NCBI RefSeq assembly: GCF_003028575.1
Contig: NZ_PYUD01000001.1
Span: 434,001 to 498,000, forward strand
From: Halomonas urumqiensis
GTDB taxonomy: Bacteria; Pseudomonadota; Gammaproteobacteria; Pseudomonadales; Halomonadaceae
Reading direction: 5' to 3'
Length of the DNA stretch: 64,000 nucleotides
The notes beneath the pieces were generated by a model. The model was given only the letters and a program-made list of their open reading frames with translations. It ran no database searches and was not told where the DNA came from. Positions 34,589 through 43,455 of this stretch are shown one piece after another (the first letter of the stretch is position 1; every line of letters starts with the position of its first letter). Made by a program: the position numbers and the translations under genes.

Positions 34589-35935
34589 TCAGGGTCGGTT
34601 GAGCGATAGCTCCTCGGCCAGCGCCTCCAGCGTCTGGTCGATCTGTTCGTGGGTGTGCTCGCAGGAGAGGAAGAAGCGCAGGCGTGCGCTCTTTTCCGGC
34701 ACGGCGGGGTGCAGGATGGGCTGCACGTTGATGCCACGCTTGAACAGCGCATGGCATAGCCCGGCGGCGAGCGGCGAACTGCCGACGATCACTGGTACCA
34801 CGGCGGCGCCAATGCTGTGGCCGGTATCCAGCCCCATGCCGCGGGCCTGCTCCAGGAAGTAGCGCGAGACGGCGTGCAGCCGGTGTACCCGCTCGGGCTC
34901 TTCGCGCATCAGCTCCAGTGCCTTGAGCGAGGGAGCGGCCACCTGGGCGGGCAGGCCGACGCTGTAGAGAAAGCCGGGAGCCAGGTAGCGCAGCGTTTCG
35001 ACCATCGGACGCGAACCGGCGATATAGCCACCGCACCCCGCCATGGCCTTGCTCATGGTGCCCATCCAGATATCCACGTCGCCGGCGGGTACATCGAAAT
35101 GCTCGCGCAGGCCCAGGCCATGCTCCCCCAGCACACCGAAGGAGTGCGCTTCGTCGACCATCAGCCATGCCTGGTGGCGCTGCTTGATGTCGATGAAGCG
35201 CGGCAGGTCCGGCACGTCGCCGTCCATGCTGTAGAGCCCTTCGATGACGATCAATACGCGTTCGAACTGGCCGCGATGGCGGGCCAGCAGCGCCTCCAGG
35301 GCACCGGCGTCGTTGTGCGCAAAGGAGATGCGCCGCGCGCCGGAAAGCTGGGCGCCGACCAGCGAGCTGTTGTGGATGTACTCGTCGTGAAGCACCAGGT
35401 CCTTCGGCCCCATCAGGTAGCCGAGGGTGGAGACATTGGTGGCGTGGCCACTGACGAAGGCCACGGCATCCTCGACCTGGTAGGCATCGGCAATAGCCTG
35501 CTCCAGTTCGCCATGGATCGGGCGCTCGCCCGATACCACGCGGCTGGCCGAAACCGAGGTGCCATAGCGTTCCACGGCGTCCCAGGCGGCGCGGTTGACC
35601 CGGGGGTCGCCGGAAAAGCCCAGGTAGTTGTAGCTGGCGAAATTCAGGTATTCGCGGCCATCGATCACCGAGGTGGCCCCGGCATTGCCTTCGTGAACCT
35701 TGAAGAAGGGGTCGGTGAGGCCAAGCCTGCGCGCCCCTTCGCGCATCATCTCAATCTGCTGATAGCCAGGGTGCGCATCGAAGCGCGTGAAGCGTTCGGG
35801 CACCGGCTGGCGTCTGGCCGGCCCGCCAGGCAAGGACCCGCCATCGCTTGCCGTTGGCTCCGCCGCGCGTGGCCGTCCCCGCTTGAGGGCCTGGGTCAGC
35901 AGCTGCTGCTTGAGGTCGGCGCGACGCTCACTCAT
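34589..35935 (-). CDS. Alpha-oxoamine synthase (PLP-dependent, serine palmitoyltransferase-like)
   Basis: 448 residues. About 70 extra N-terminal residues precede the family core, which starts at NFASYNYLGFSGDPRV. DEAHSFGVLG holds the PLP-ring Asp near 258 and GTMSKAMAGCGGY the Schiff-base Lys near 296. Relatives (BioF, Kbl, HemA, Spt) condense an acyl thioester with an amino acid and release CO2, giving an alpha-amino ketone. The start overlaps the polyketide synthase stop by four bases. The simplest reading is that it takes the polyketide chain from the ACP and releases it as an amino ketone, as proposed for fungal Fum1/Fum8. The amino acid used cannot be read from sequence. Confidence 0.9.
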   Translation of the reverse strand: MSERRADLKQQLLTQALKRGRPRAAEPTASDGGSLPGGPARRQPVPERFTRFDAHPGYQQIEMMREGARRLGLTDPFFKVHEGNAGATSVIDGREYLNFASYNYLGFSGDPRVNRAAWDAVERYGTSVSASRVVSGERPIHGELEQAIADAYQVEDAVAFVSGHATNVSTLGYLMGPKDLVLHDEYIHNSSLVGAQLSGARRISFAHNDAGALEALLARHRGQFERVLIVIEGLYSMDGDVPDLPRFIDIKQRHQAWLMVDEAHSFGVLGEHGLGLREHFDVPAGDVDIWMGTMSKAMAGCGGYIAGSRPMVETLRYLAPGFLYSVGLPAQVAAPSLKALELMREEPERVHRLHAVSRYFLEQARGMGLDTGHSIGAAVVPVIVGSSPLAAGLCHALFKRGINVQPILHPAVPEKSARLRFFLSCEHTHEQIDQTLEALAEELSLNRP

Positions 35936-38900
35936 CGTGCGGCACCCTCCACGGTTTCCTCGTCGGCTTCGAGCCCGTCGGCACCGTGGCGGGCGGCGAG
36001 GGCGGCCATGTCGTCGGCGCCGGCTTCTTCGTCGTGATCACCCGCGTTTTGCTGTTGCAGCTTGTGGATCAGCACGCCCGCCAGCTTGTCGAGGGTGGAG
36101 GCTTCGCTGAGCACCATCACCGGCACCTGGATACCCAGGCGCGATTCGATGGCGGTCATCAGCTCCACGCCCATCAGCGAGTCGAAGCCCATGTCGTAGA
36201 CCGAGCGGTTGAGGTCGATCTTGTCCTCTTCGATCAGCAGGATGCTCGCCAGCTCGCCGCGCAGCAGGTCGGTCACCGCGCCGTGCAACTCCTCGGGGGA
36301 GAGGGTGGCAAACAGCTCGGCGAGGTTGTCGCTTCCGTCGTCCTGACGGCCATCGTCCTCGGCTGCCCGGGCGATCTCGTTGAAGCGCGGGCTCTGAGCG
36401 GTGGGCAAAAAGCGCGCCAGCGCCCCCCAGTCCAGCTCCAGCACCCCGAGGCTTCGGCCGCCTTGCTTGCCATGCACCAGCAGTTGCTCCAGCACGCGCA
36501 AGGCGTCGTCGGAACGCAAGGCAGAGCCGCCCAGGCGTTCCTGCAGGGCATCCCGCGTGCGCGTGTTGCGGGCCAGGAAGCCGACGTCCTCGATGGCCCC
36601 CCAGCGCAGGCAACTGGCGGGAAGCCCACGCGCGCGGCGGCTGGTGGCCAACGCCTCGAGCCAATGGTTGGCGGCCACGTAGTTGGCCTGGCCAGGGTTG
36701 CCGAACAAGGTGGTGGCCGAGGAGTACATGACGAAGAAGTCGAGCGACTCGTCACGGGTCAGGGCATCCAGGTGACGGGCACCGTCGATCTTCGGCGCGA
36801 GCACGCGGCGGATGCGCTCGGCGTCGAGATTGCGTATCAGGCCATCGTCGATCACCGTGGCGGCATGCACCACCCCGCGCAGTGGCGGCATCTCGGCGCG
36901 GCATTCATCGAGCAGGGCGGCCAGCGCTTCGCGGTTGGTGACATCGCAGGCGGCGGCCTTGACCGTCACGCCCTGGGCTTCGAGCTCGGCAACGCCGGCT
37001 TTGGCTTCGTCGCTCACCGCGCCGCTGCGGCTGACCAGAATCAGTTGGCGGGCGCCTCGGCTGGCGAGCCACTGGGCGGTCTTCAGACCGAAGCCGCCCA
37101 GGCCGCCGGTGACCAGATAGCTGGCATCGGCGTGCAGGGCCAGGGTGTCGCTCGACAGGTTGCCACCCTGGATGTCGGCGCTGAGCGCCTGCTCGTGGGT
37201 GACCACCACCTTGCCGATCTGGCGGGCCTGCTGCATGTAGCGGAACGCCTCGACCACCTGCTGGGTGCTGAACGCCGTATAGGGCAGGGCGCTGAAGGTG
37301 CCGTCGTTGAACAGCGCCATCATTTCGCCGAACAGCTGGCCGGTCAGCTCGGGCTGCTCCTTCATCAACTGGTCGGAATCGATGCCGAAGTAGCTCAGGT
37401 TGTTACGGAACGGACGCAGCCCGATATGGGTGTTCTCGTAGAAATCGCGCTTGCCAAGCTCCAGGAAGCGGCCGAACGGGCGCAGGGCACGCAGGTTCTG
37501 GTTGATCGCCTCGCCCGCCAGGGAGTTGAGTACCACGTCGACCCCACGGCCATCGGTGGCGTCGAGGATCTCCTCGGCGAAGGTCAGCGAACGCGAGTCG
37601 TAGAGACGGTCGATGCCCATCAGGCGCAGGAAGTCGCGTTTCTCGGCCGACCCCACGGTGGCGTGGATCTCGGCGCCCAGCCACTGGGCGACCTGGATGG
37701 CGGCGATACCCACGCCGCCGGCGGCGCCATGGATCAGGACCTTTTCGCCCGGCGCCAGGCGCGCCAGGTGCTTCAGGGCGTAGTAGACGGTGAAGAAGGT
37801 GGTGGGAATGGTCGCGGCGGCGGCAAAGCCCACCCCTTCGGGCAGCGGCGCGATGGCGTGCTGGCTTGCGATCAGCCTGTCGCTGAAGCTTGCCGGGCCG
37901 AAGCCGACCACCTCATCGCCCACGGCGACGTTGCCGACGCCAGGCCCCACGGCGGAGACGGTGCCGGAGAACTCGAGCCCCAGGGTGGGGCCGGCGAAGC
38001 CGTTCTCGATGGCTTCGTCGGAAAGCAGCCCCAGGGTGTACATCACGTCGCGGAAGTTGAGGCCGGTGGCCTGTACCTGGATTTCCACTTCCCCCGTGCC
38101 GGGCTTGGGTAGCGGCGCCGCGGTCCAGGCCAGGTTGCGCAGTTGGCCCGGCATCGCGAAGCCGAGTGTCATGGCGGTGCGAGCGGTGGCCGATGCCGGC
38201 TGCTCGGGGCTGGGCGCCGGCAGGCTACGCAGACGTGTGGCGAAACGCTTGCCCGCCTCGTCCAGCACGATCTCAGTCTCGGCATCGGGCTGGATCAGTT
38301 CATCAAGCAGCGCCTGGAGTACCGCCGGTTCGAGTGTGTCGCCGGCTGGCAGGTCGAGCAGACGCACCGCGTAGCCAGTGGACTCGTTGGCGAGCGAACG
38401 GCCGAAGCCCCACAGCGCGGCGTCCAGGGGCGGGGAAAGGGAAATCGGGGACAGACCCCCATTTCCCTGCTGGGAAGAAATGGGGGTCTGTCCCCAATTT
38501 CCCCACATGCCCGCTACACCACGCGTGATCAGCCACAACGAAGCCTTTTCGCCGAAGGGTTCCAGATACTGTGCCCACTGGGCGGCTTGTTCGCAGCGGG
38601 TATCGCCCCTGCGCAGGTCGATGATGGTCGGGGCGGCTTCCTCGGCCCATGAGGAGACGACCCGCGCTTGTTGGCCATGCTGTTCGAGCGCCTGAGCGAG
38701 CTGTTCGGCCACGGCCAGGCTTTCAGCGTCGGCTACCAGCTGGTAGGAAATCGGGGACAGACCCCCATTTCCCCACTCGCCTGAAATCGGGGTCTGTCCC
38801 CGATTTTCCAGACGGGCGTAGAGCAGGTAGGCGCCGCGGCTTTCGTCTTCCAGGGGGATCGGCTGAATCTTGCTGGCTCCCAGGGCTTCGAGCGTGGCGA

Positions 38901-41900
38901 TGACCTCGGCCTGCTCGGTGGCATGCAGGGTGGTGCCGTCATCGTGCAGGCCGGGGGTGGCCAGCAGGGTGTCGAGCCAGGCGCTGGGATGTACGCCAAG
39001 TAGCAACAGCTGGGCACCGGGCGCCAGGCGCTGGGGCAAAGCCTGGAGCAGACGGCGGTTACGCTCGCGGTGGCTGACATCGAGGCTGACCAGAGCGAGT
39101 TGCGCCGGGTTGGCGTCGGCATCCAGGGCGTCGAGCCTTTCGATATCGATCAGCGGGTGGCGCTCCTGAAGCTGCTCGGCGTGGTGCCAGGCGTGGTCGC
39201 CCACCGTCAGGATGCGGTAGTCGCAGCGGTCGGGGTCGAGCAGGTCGCAAAGCCGCTCGCCCAGGGCCGGGGCGGCGGGGCCGGCTTCGAGCAGGCGCAG
39301 GCGCTGCCCGGCGGGAAGCTTGGCGAGCACGTCCGGCAGTGCCTCGTACAGCACGCCAGCCAGTGCCTGCCAGCCACGGGTGTCGATCAGCTGGCGGTTG
39401 AGCTGCGCCAGGACATTGGCGTCAAGACCCAGGGTCTCGGCATCCTCACGGCCTTCCAGCATCGCCGGCAGGTGCAGGCCCAAACGCCCCATGCGCTGCA
39501 CCGGGGCGAAGTAGTCGGGGTAGTCGCGTACCAGAAGCTGCCAGATGGTGGCGGCATCCACGCTGTCGTCATCGTCGACCAGCGCCCAGCCCTGTTCGCT
39601 TTCCACCAGTCGCTCGTTGTTGACCAGCAGGCGCAGCAGCTGGTCGAGCAGCGGTTGGCTAGCGAAGTGGTGGCGGGTCAGCTCGCGGTAGCGGGCATGG
39701 CTGAGGTGCGACCCGCCGGCCAGTTCGCGCAGTGCCTGGGCGGCGAAGGCGTCGGTCAGGCTATCGAGCAGTGGGTCGACCTCGGTGGCGTAGCGCTGGC
39801 CGGTGAGCCTGGCGAAATCGTCGATCAGGTGGGGCATGGCGGCATGCAGTGGCGCCAGGTCGAGCGCGGTGGCGTCGAGGTGGCGCGGCGCCGGGGTCAG
39901 CTCGACATCCAGGTAGCTGAAGCGCTGATGCAGTTGGCGCTTGAGCCGGATCGCCTTGAAGCGGGTTTCGCTGAGCACCGCGATGGCGCGGCCCTGGGCA
40001 TCAAAGAGCTCGAAGTCGGCGGTGAAGGAGTGCGGCGAGCGCTTGCCCATGCGCGCATGGGCGAGTACCGGGGTGCCGGCACCGGGCTGGAACTGCACGC
40101 GGCCGACGCGCACCGGCACGAAGGCCAGGCCATCGGTATCCAGGCCACGCGCTCGCGCCTCCAGGGCCAGCAGCGGGATGAACAGCTGGAAGGCGCTGTC
40201 GAGGATGCCGGGGTGCAGGTGCAGGGCGTCGAGGCTGGCACTCAGGGTGTCGTTCAGCGCGATGTCGCCGATGACGCTGTCGCCTTCGACCCAGGCCTGG
40301 CTGATCGCCTGGCAGGCCGGACCGTAGTGCAGGCCCAGTTGCTCGGCCATGGCCAAGTGCTCGGCCAGGGTGACGTCGGCGTCGCGGGCCGGGCGTGGCG
40401 GTGCCTGGCGGCGCAGCAGGAAGCCACGGCTCTGCTGCATGACGCGGGCCACGGCGTTGAGCTGCCAGTCGCTGCCGGTCACCGGCTCGCGGGAGTGGAT
40501 CTCCACGCGGCCATCTTCCGCGTTCAGGTGCACCCTCACGCGACGCCCGTTGGCGGAATCGAGCAGCAGCGGGGCGCGGATCTCGAGTTCTTCGACATCG
40601 ACCAGCGGCGTCTCCTTGCCGTGCTGGGCGGCGGCCAGCGCCAGTTCGACGAACCCGGCACCCGGGAATACCGCGCCTTCACCGACCACATGGTCGGCAA
40701 GCCATGGCACTCGGCCGGTATCCAGCTGGCTCTCCCAGGTATTGGCCTGTTGGGCAAGCCGGTAACCGAGCAGGGGGTGCTCGTAGTAGCGGTTGAGCAG
40801 GCCCTGGCCATCGCTGGTGCCGGCCACCCAGTAGCGTTCGCGCTGCCACGGGTAGCGGGGCAGTTCGACGAAGTGTCCCACCACTGGGAAATGCCGCGAG
40901 ACATCGAACTCGATGCCCGACAGCAGCGTCTGGCCAAGCGCGTCCTGCATGCACTGGGCGGCGGGTTTGTCGCGTGCCAGGGTACCGATAACCAGGCCGT
41001 CACGCTTGTGTTCGCGCAGCGTGTCGGTCAGGTAGCGGCGCAGGATCGGGTGGGCGCCGATCTCGATGAAGACGTTGATGCCGTCGTCGATCAGCGTCTG
41101 TATGGCGGCTTCAAAGAGCACCGGCTTGCGGATGTTGTGCCACCAGTAGGTAGCGCCGAGTTCGCTGCCAGTCAGCACCCCGCCGGATACCGTGGAGACG
41201 TAGGGCAGGTGCGTCTCGCTTGGTGAGATGGCGGCCAGCGATTCGACCACACCGCCTTCGATGGAGTCCATGGCTGGGCTGTGGAAGGCGTAGTCCAGCG
41301 GCAGGCGCTTGGCGAAGGTGCCCTGCTCGCCGAGCCGTTGCTCCAGGCGCTCGAGCACGTCCGGGGCACCGGCGAGGGTGACGCCGTTGGCGCTGTTGAC
41401 GCCGGCGAGGTGCACACCCTGGTAGGCGGGGTCGGCGAGCACCTCGCCGATGGCCTCGGCGCCCATCGCCACGGCGGTCATCTCGCCCTGGCCACGGGTC
41501 TTGCCCTGATAGTGGCTGCGGTAGTAGATGACCTTTACGGCGTCGGCGAGACTCAGCGCCCCGGCGGCCCAGGCGGCGGCCACTTCACCCACGCTGTGGC
41601 CGGTCACCGCGGTGGCTTCGATGCCGTGATGACGCAGCAGGGCGGTGATGCCGACTTGTACGGCGAACAGCGCCGGTTGGGCGATTTCGGTGAGTGCCAG
41701 GCGGTCGCTGCCATTGCGGCCCTCGAGTTCGGCGCGCAGCGAGAAATCGCCATGCTGCTGGAAGAGCGCATCGACTTCGTCCACGGCGGCGGCGAACACC
41801 GGGGCGCTCGCCAGCAGCTCGGCACCCATGGTTTCCCACTGGCAGCCATTGCCGGCATAGACGAAGGCGGGGCCTTGGGCGTTGGGCAGGCGTTCGCCGC

Positions 41901-43455
41901 GTGCCACGCCCATGGCCGTTTCACTGGCTTCGGGGTCTGCCCAGGCGGCAAGCATTTCCGCCGCCTGGGTCTTGGTCTCGGCGTACAGCAGAGCACCTTC
42001 GCGGTGATGATCGCGATGCATCTCAAGGGTATGGGCGATGTCGTAGAGGCTGGCATCGCTGCGCTTCAACCACTCGGCGAGCTCGCCGGCCATGGCTTTC
42101 AGCGCCGGTTCGCTGCGTGCCGAGAGCCGCAGCGGCAGCTCACCGTGGGGAGCGGCGTGGGCCGACTCGGCAGCGCTCGGTTCCGGCGGGCTTTCAAGAA
42201 TCACATGGGCGTTGGCGCCACCGAAGCCGAAGGAGTTCACCCCCACCACCAGCCGGCCTTGCGGCTTGAGCGGATGCGCCTTGGTGACCACGCGCAGGTT
42301 CCACTCGTCGAACTTGATGCGCGGGTTGAGCTTGCGGATGCCGATGGTCGCCGGCACCTCGCGGTGCTGAACGCTGTACAGCGCCTTGGCCAGGCCCGCC
42401 ACGCCGGAAGCGGTTTCCAGGTGGCCGACATTGCTCTTGATCGAGCCGATGAGCAGCGGCGTGGTGCGGTGCTTGCCCAGCGCCTCGCCGATGGCGCGGG
42501 TCTCGATGGGGTCGCCCACCGCGGTGCCGGTGCCGTGGGCTTCGAGGTAGTCGATTTCGTCCGGCGAGATGCCTGCCTTTTCATAGGCCTGGCGCATCAA
42601 TGCGATCTGCGCCTTGGGGTTGGGTACCGTCAGGCCCGACTTGTGGCCGTCGGTGTTGACAGCGGAGCCCGCCACCACGGCGAGGATCCGATCGCCATCG
42701 GCCACCGCGCGGTCGTAGTCCTTGAGCAGGAACAAGCCCGCGCCTTCGGAGCGTACGTAGCCATTGCCGGCCTCGTCGAACACCTGGCAGCGCCCGGTGG
42801 GCGAGAGCATGCTGGCCTTGGAGAAGATGATGAAACCGTAGGGGTGCAGGTGCAGGCTGATGCCGCCGGCCAGCGCCATGTCGGTCTCACCGGCACGAAT
42901 CGCCTGGCACGCCTGGTGGAAGGCCACCAGCGACGAGGAGCAGGCGGTGTCCAGCGACATGCTCGGGCCGTGCAGGTCGAACACGTAGGAGAGCCGGTTC
43001 GAGGCGATGCTGGAGGTGTTGCCGGTGGCGGTCGAGGCGTCGATGGCCTCGAGGTCGTCGGCCATGCGGTAAGAGTAATCGAGGCTCGCCACCCCGATGA
43101 ACACGCCGCACTGGCTGCCGCGCAGCCGCGAAGGCAGCACGCCAGCATTTTCCATGGCTTCCCAGGCCAGCTCCAGCAGCATGCGTTGCTGCGGGTCCAT
43201 GTTGGCGGCCTCGCGCGGCGAGATGCCGAAGAACCCGGCATCGAAGCCGCTGATGTCGCCAAGGCTGCCGGCGGCGAAGGTCACGCTGGTGCCGGGGTGG
43301 CGCTTGTCGGGATGCTGATAGGCATCCTGGCTCCAGCGGTCTTCGGCGACACGGGTCACCAGGTCTTTCTCGGCTTGCAGGTCCTGCCAGAACGTTTCAG
43401 GTGTGGTACCAGGGAAACGATGGGCGGCGCCAATGATGGCAACGCGTTTAGTCAT
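35932..43455 (-). CDS. Reducing type I polyketide synthase, KS-AT-DH-(MT)-ER-KR-ACP
   Basis: 2507 residues, one module. The ketosynthase has C172 (DTACSSSL), H307 (EAHGTGT) and H345 (SNVGHLE). The acyltransferase has S621 in GHSVGEV; YAFHSP near 722 suggests a malonyl-type extender. The dehydratase starts near 890, with H922 in DHVVGEGAVFPGAGF. Residues about 1230-1540 look like a worn methyltransferase domain (LLEAGPAAPALGERL in place of the glycine-rich loop). The enoylreductase (from LNFRDVMYTLG, about 1797; HGAAGGVGIAA, about 1907), ketoreductase (VTGGLGGFGL about 2113; NYVAANHWLEAL about 2250) and ACP (GFDSLMGVEL, Ser about 2424) look complete. No thioesterase is present, so release needs a partner, probably the coupled oxoamine synthase. 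A fully reducing, iteratively used enzyme would make a fatty-acid-like chain. Confidence 0.95.
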   Translation of the reverse strand: MTKRVAIIGAAHRFPGTTPETFWQDLQAEKDLVTRVAEDRWSQDAYQHPDKRHPGTSVTFAAGSLGDISGFDAGFFGISPREAANMDPQQRMLLELAWEAMENAGVLPSRLRGSQCGVFIGVASLDYSYRMADDLEAIDASTATGNTSSIASNRLSYVFDLHGPSMSLDTACSSSLVAFHQACQAIRAGETDMALAGGISLHLHPYGFIIFSKASMLSPTGRCQVFDEAGNGYVRSEGAGLFLLKDYDRAVADGDRILAVVAGSAVNTDGHKSGLTVPNPKAQIALMRQAYEKAGISPDEIDYLEAHGTGTAVGDPIETRAIGEALGKHRTTPLLIGSIKSNVGHLETASGVAGLAKALYSVQHREVPATIGIRKLNPRIKFDEWNLRVVTKAHPLKPQGRLVVGVNSFGFGGANAHVILESPPEPSAAESAHAAPHGELPLRLSARSEPALKAMAGELAEWLKRSDASLYDIAHTLEMHRDHHREGALLYAETKTQAAEMLAAWADPEASETAMGVARGERLPNAQGPAFVYAGNGCQWETMGAELLASAPVFAAAVDEVDALFQQHGDFSLRAELEGRNGSDRLALTEIAQPALFAVQVGITALLRHHGIEATAVTGHSVGEVAAAWAAGALSLADAVKVIYYRSHYQGKTRGQGEMTAVAMGAEAIGEVLADPAYQGVHLAGVNSANGVTLAGAPDVLERLEQRLGEQGTFAKRLPLDYAFHSPAMDSIEGGVVESLAAISPSETHLPYVSTVSGGVLTGSELGATYWWHNIRKPVLFEAAIQTLIDDGINVFIEIGAHPILRRYLTDTLREHKRDGLVIGTLARDKPAAQCMQDALGQTLLSGIEFDVSRHFPVVGHFVELPRYPWQRERYWVAGTSDGQGLLNRYYEHPLLGYRLAQQANTWESQLDTGRVPWLADHVVGEGAVFPGAGFVELALAAAQHGKETPLVDVEELEIRAPLLLDSANGRRVRVHLNAEDGRVEIHSREPVTGSDWQLNAVARVMQQSRGFLLRRQAPPRPARDADVTLAEHLAMAEQLGLHYGPACQAISQAWVEGDSVIGDIALNDTLSASLDALHLHPGILDSAFQLFIPLLALEARARGLDTDGLAFVPVRVGRVQFQPGAGTPVLAHARMGKRSPHSFTADFELFDAQGRAIAVLSETRFKAIRLKRQLHQRFSYLDVELTPAPRHLDATALDLAPLHAAMPHLIDDFARLTGQRYATEVDPLLDSLTDAFAAQALRELAGGSHLSHARYRELTRHHFASQPLLDQLLRLLVNNERLVESEQGWALVDDDDSVDAATIWQLLVRDYPDYFAPVQRMGRLGLHLPAMLEGREDAETLGLDANVLAQLNRQLIDTRGWQALAGVLYEALPDVLAKLPAGQRLRLLEAGPAAPALGERLCDLLDPDRCDYRILTVGDHAWHHAEQLQERHPLIDIERLDALDADANPAQLALVSLDVSHRERNRRLLQALPQRLAPGAQLLLLGVHPSAWLDTLLATPGLHDDGTTLHATEQAEVIATLEALGASKIQPIPLEDESRGAYLLYARLENRGQTPISGEWGNGGLSPISYQLVADAESLAVAEQLAQALEQHGQQARVVSSWAEEAAPTIIDLRRGDTRCEQAAQWAQYLEPFGEKASLWLITRGVAGMWGNWGQTPISSQQGNGGLSPISLSPPLDAALWGFGRSLANESTGYAVRLLDLPAGDTLEPAVLQALLDELIQPDAETEIVLDEAGKRFATRLRSLPAPSPEQPASATARTAMTLGFAMPGQLRNLAWTAAPLPKPGTGEVEIQVQATGLNFRDVMYTLGLLSDEAIENGFAGPTLGLEFSGTVSAVGPGVGNVAVGDEVVGFGPASFSDRLIASQHAIAPLPEGVGFAAAATIPTTFFTVYYALKHLARLAPGEKVLIHGAAGGVGIAAIQVAQWLGAEIHATVGSAEKRDFLRLMGIDRLYDSRSLTFAEEILDATDGRGVDVVLNSLAGEAINQNLRALRPFGRFLELGKRDFYENTHIGLRPFRNNLSYFGIDSDQLMKEQPELTGQLFGEMMALFNDGTFSALPYTAFSTQQVVEAFRYMQQARQIGKVVVTHEQALSADIQGGNLSSDTLALHADASYLVTGGLGGFGLKTAQWLASRGARQLILVSRSGAVSDEAKAGVAELEAQGVTVKAAACDVTNREALAALLDECRAEMPPLRGVVHAATVIDDGLIRNLDAERIRRVLAPKIDGARHLDALTRDESLDFFVMYSSATTLFGNPGQANYVAANHWLEALATSRRARGLPASCLRWGAIEDVGFLARNTRTRDALQERLGGSALRSDDALRVLEQLLVHGKQGGRSLGVLELDWGALARFLPTAQSPRFNEIARAAEDDGRQDDGSDNLAELFATLSPEELHGAVTDLLRGELASILLIEEDKIDLNRSVYDMGFDSLMGVELMTAIESRLGIQVPVMVLSEASTLDKLAGVLIHKLQQQNAGDHDEEAGADDMAALAARHGADGLEADEETVEGAAR
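38439..38504. repeat. Palindromic repeat element, copy 1, in frame inside the PKS gene
   Basis: Two arms, GGGGACAGACCCC with flanking GAAAT/ATTTCC (38,439-38,467) and GGGGTCTGTCCCC with the same flanks (38,477-38,504), face each other around a nine-base spacer. Each arm is itself nearly palindromic. Translated on the minus strand it adds a GQTPIS...GNGGLSPIS peptide at PKS residues about 1650-1672, in the linker before the enoylreductase. The motif is like repeats linked to REP-associated tyrosine transposases. Confidence 0.9.
38746..38809. repeat. Palindromic repeat element, copy 2, in frame inside the PKS gene
   Basis: Same structure as copy 1: arms at 38,746-38,774 and 38,783-38,809 around an eight-base spacer, with the same core (GGGGACAGACCCC facing GGGGTCTGTCCCC). 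It encodes another GQTPIS...GNGGLSPIS peptide at PKS residues about 1549-1570, between the worn methyltransferase and the structural ketoreductase part. The reading frame stays open across both copies. Confidence 0.9.
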
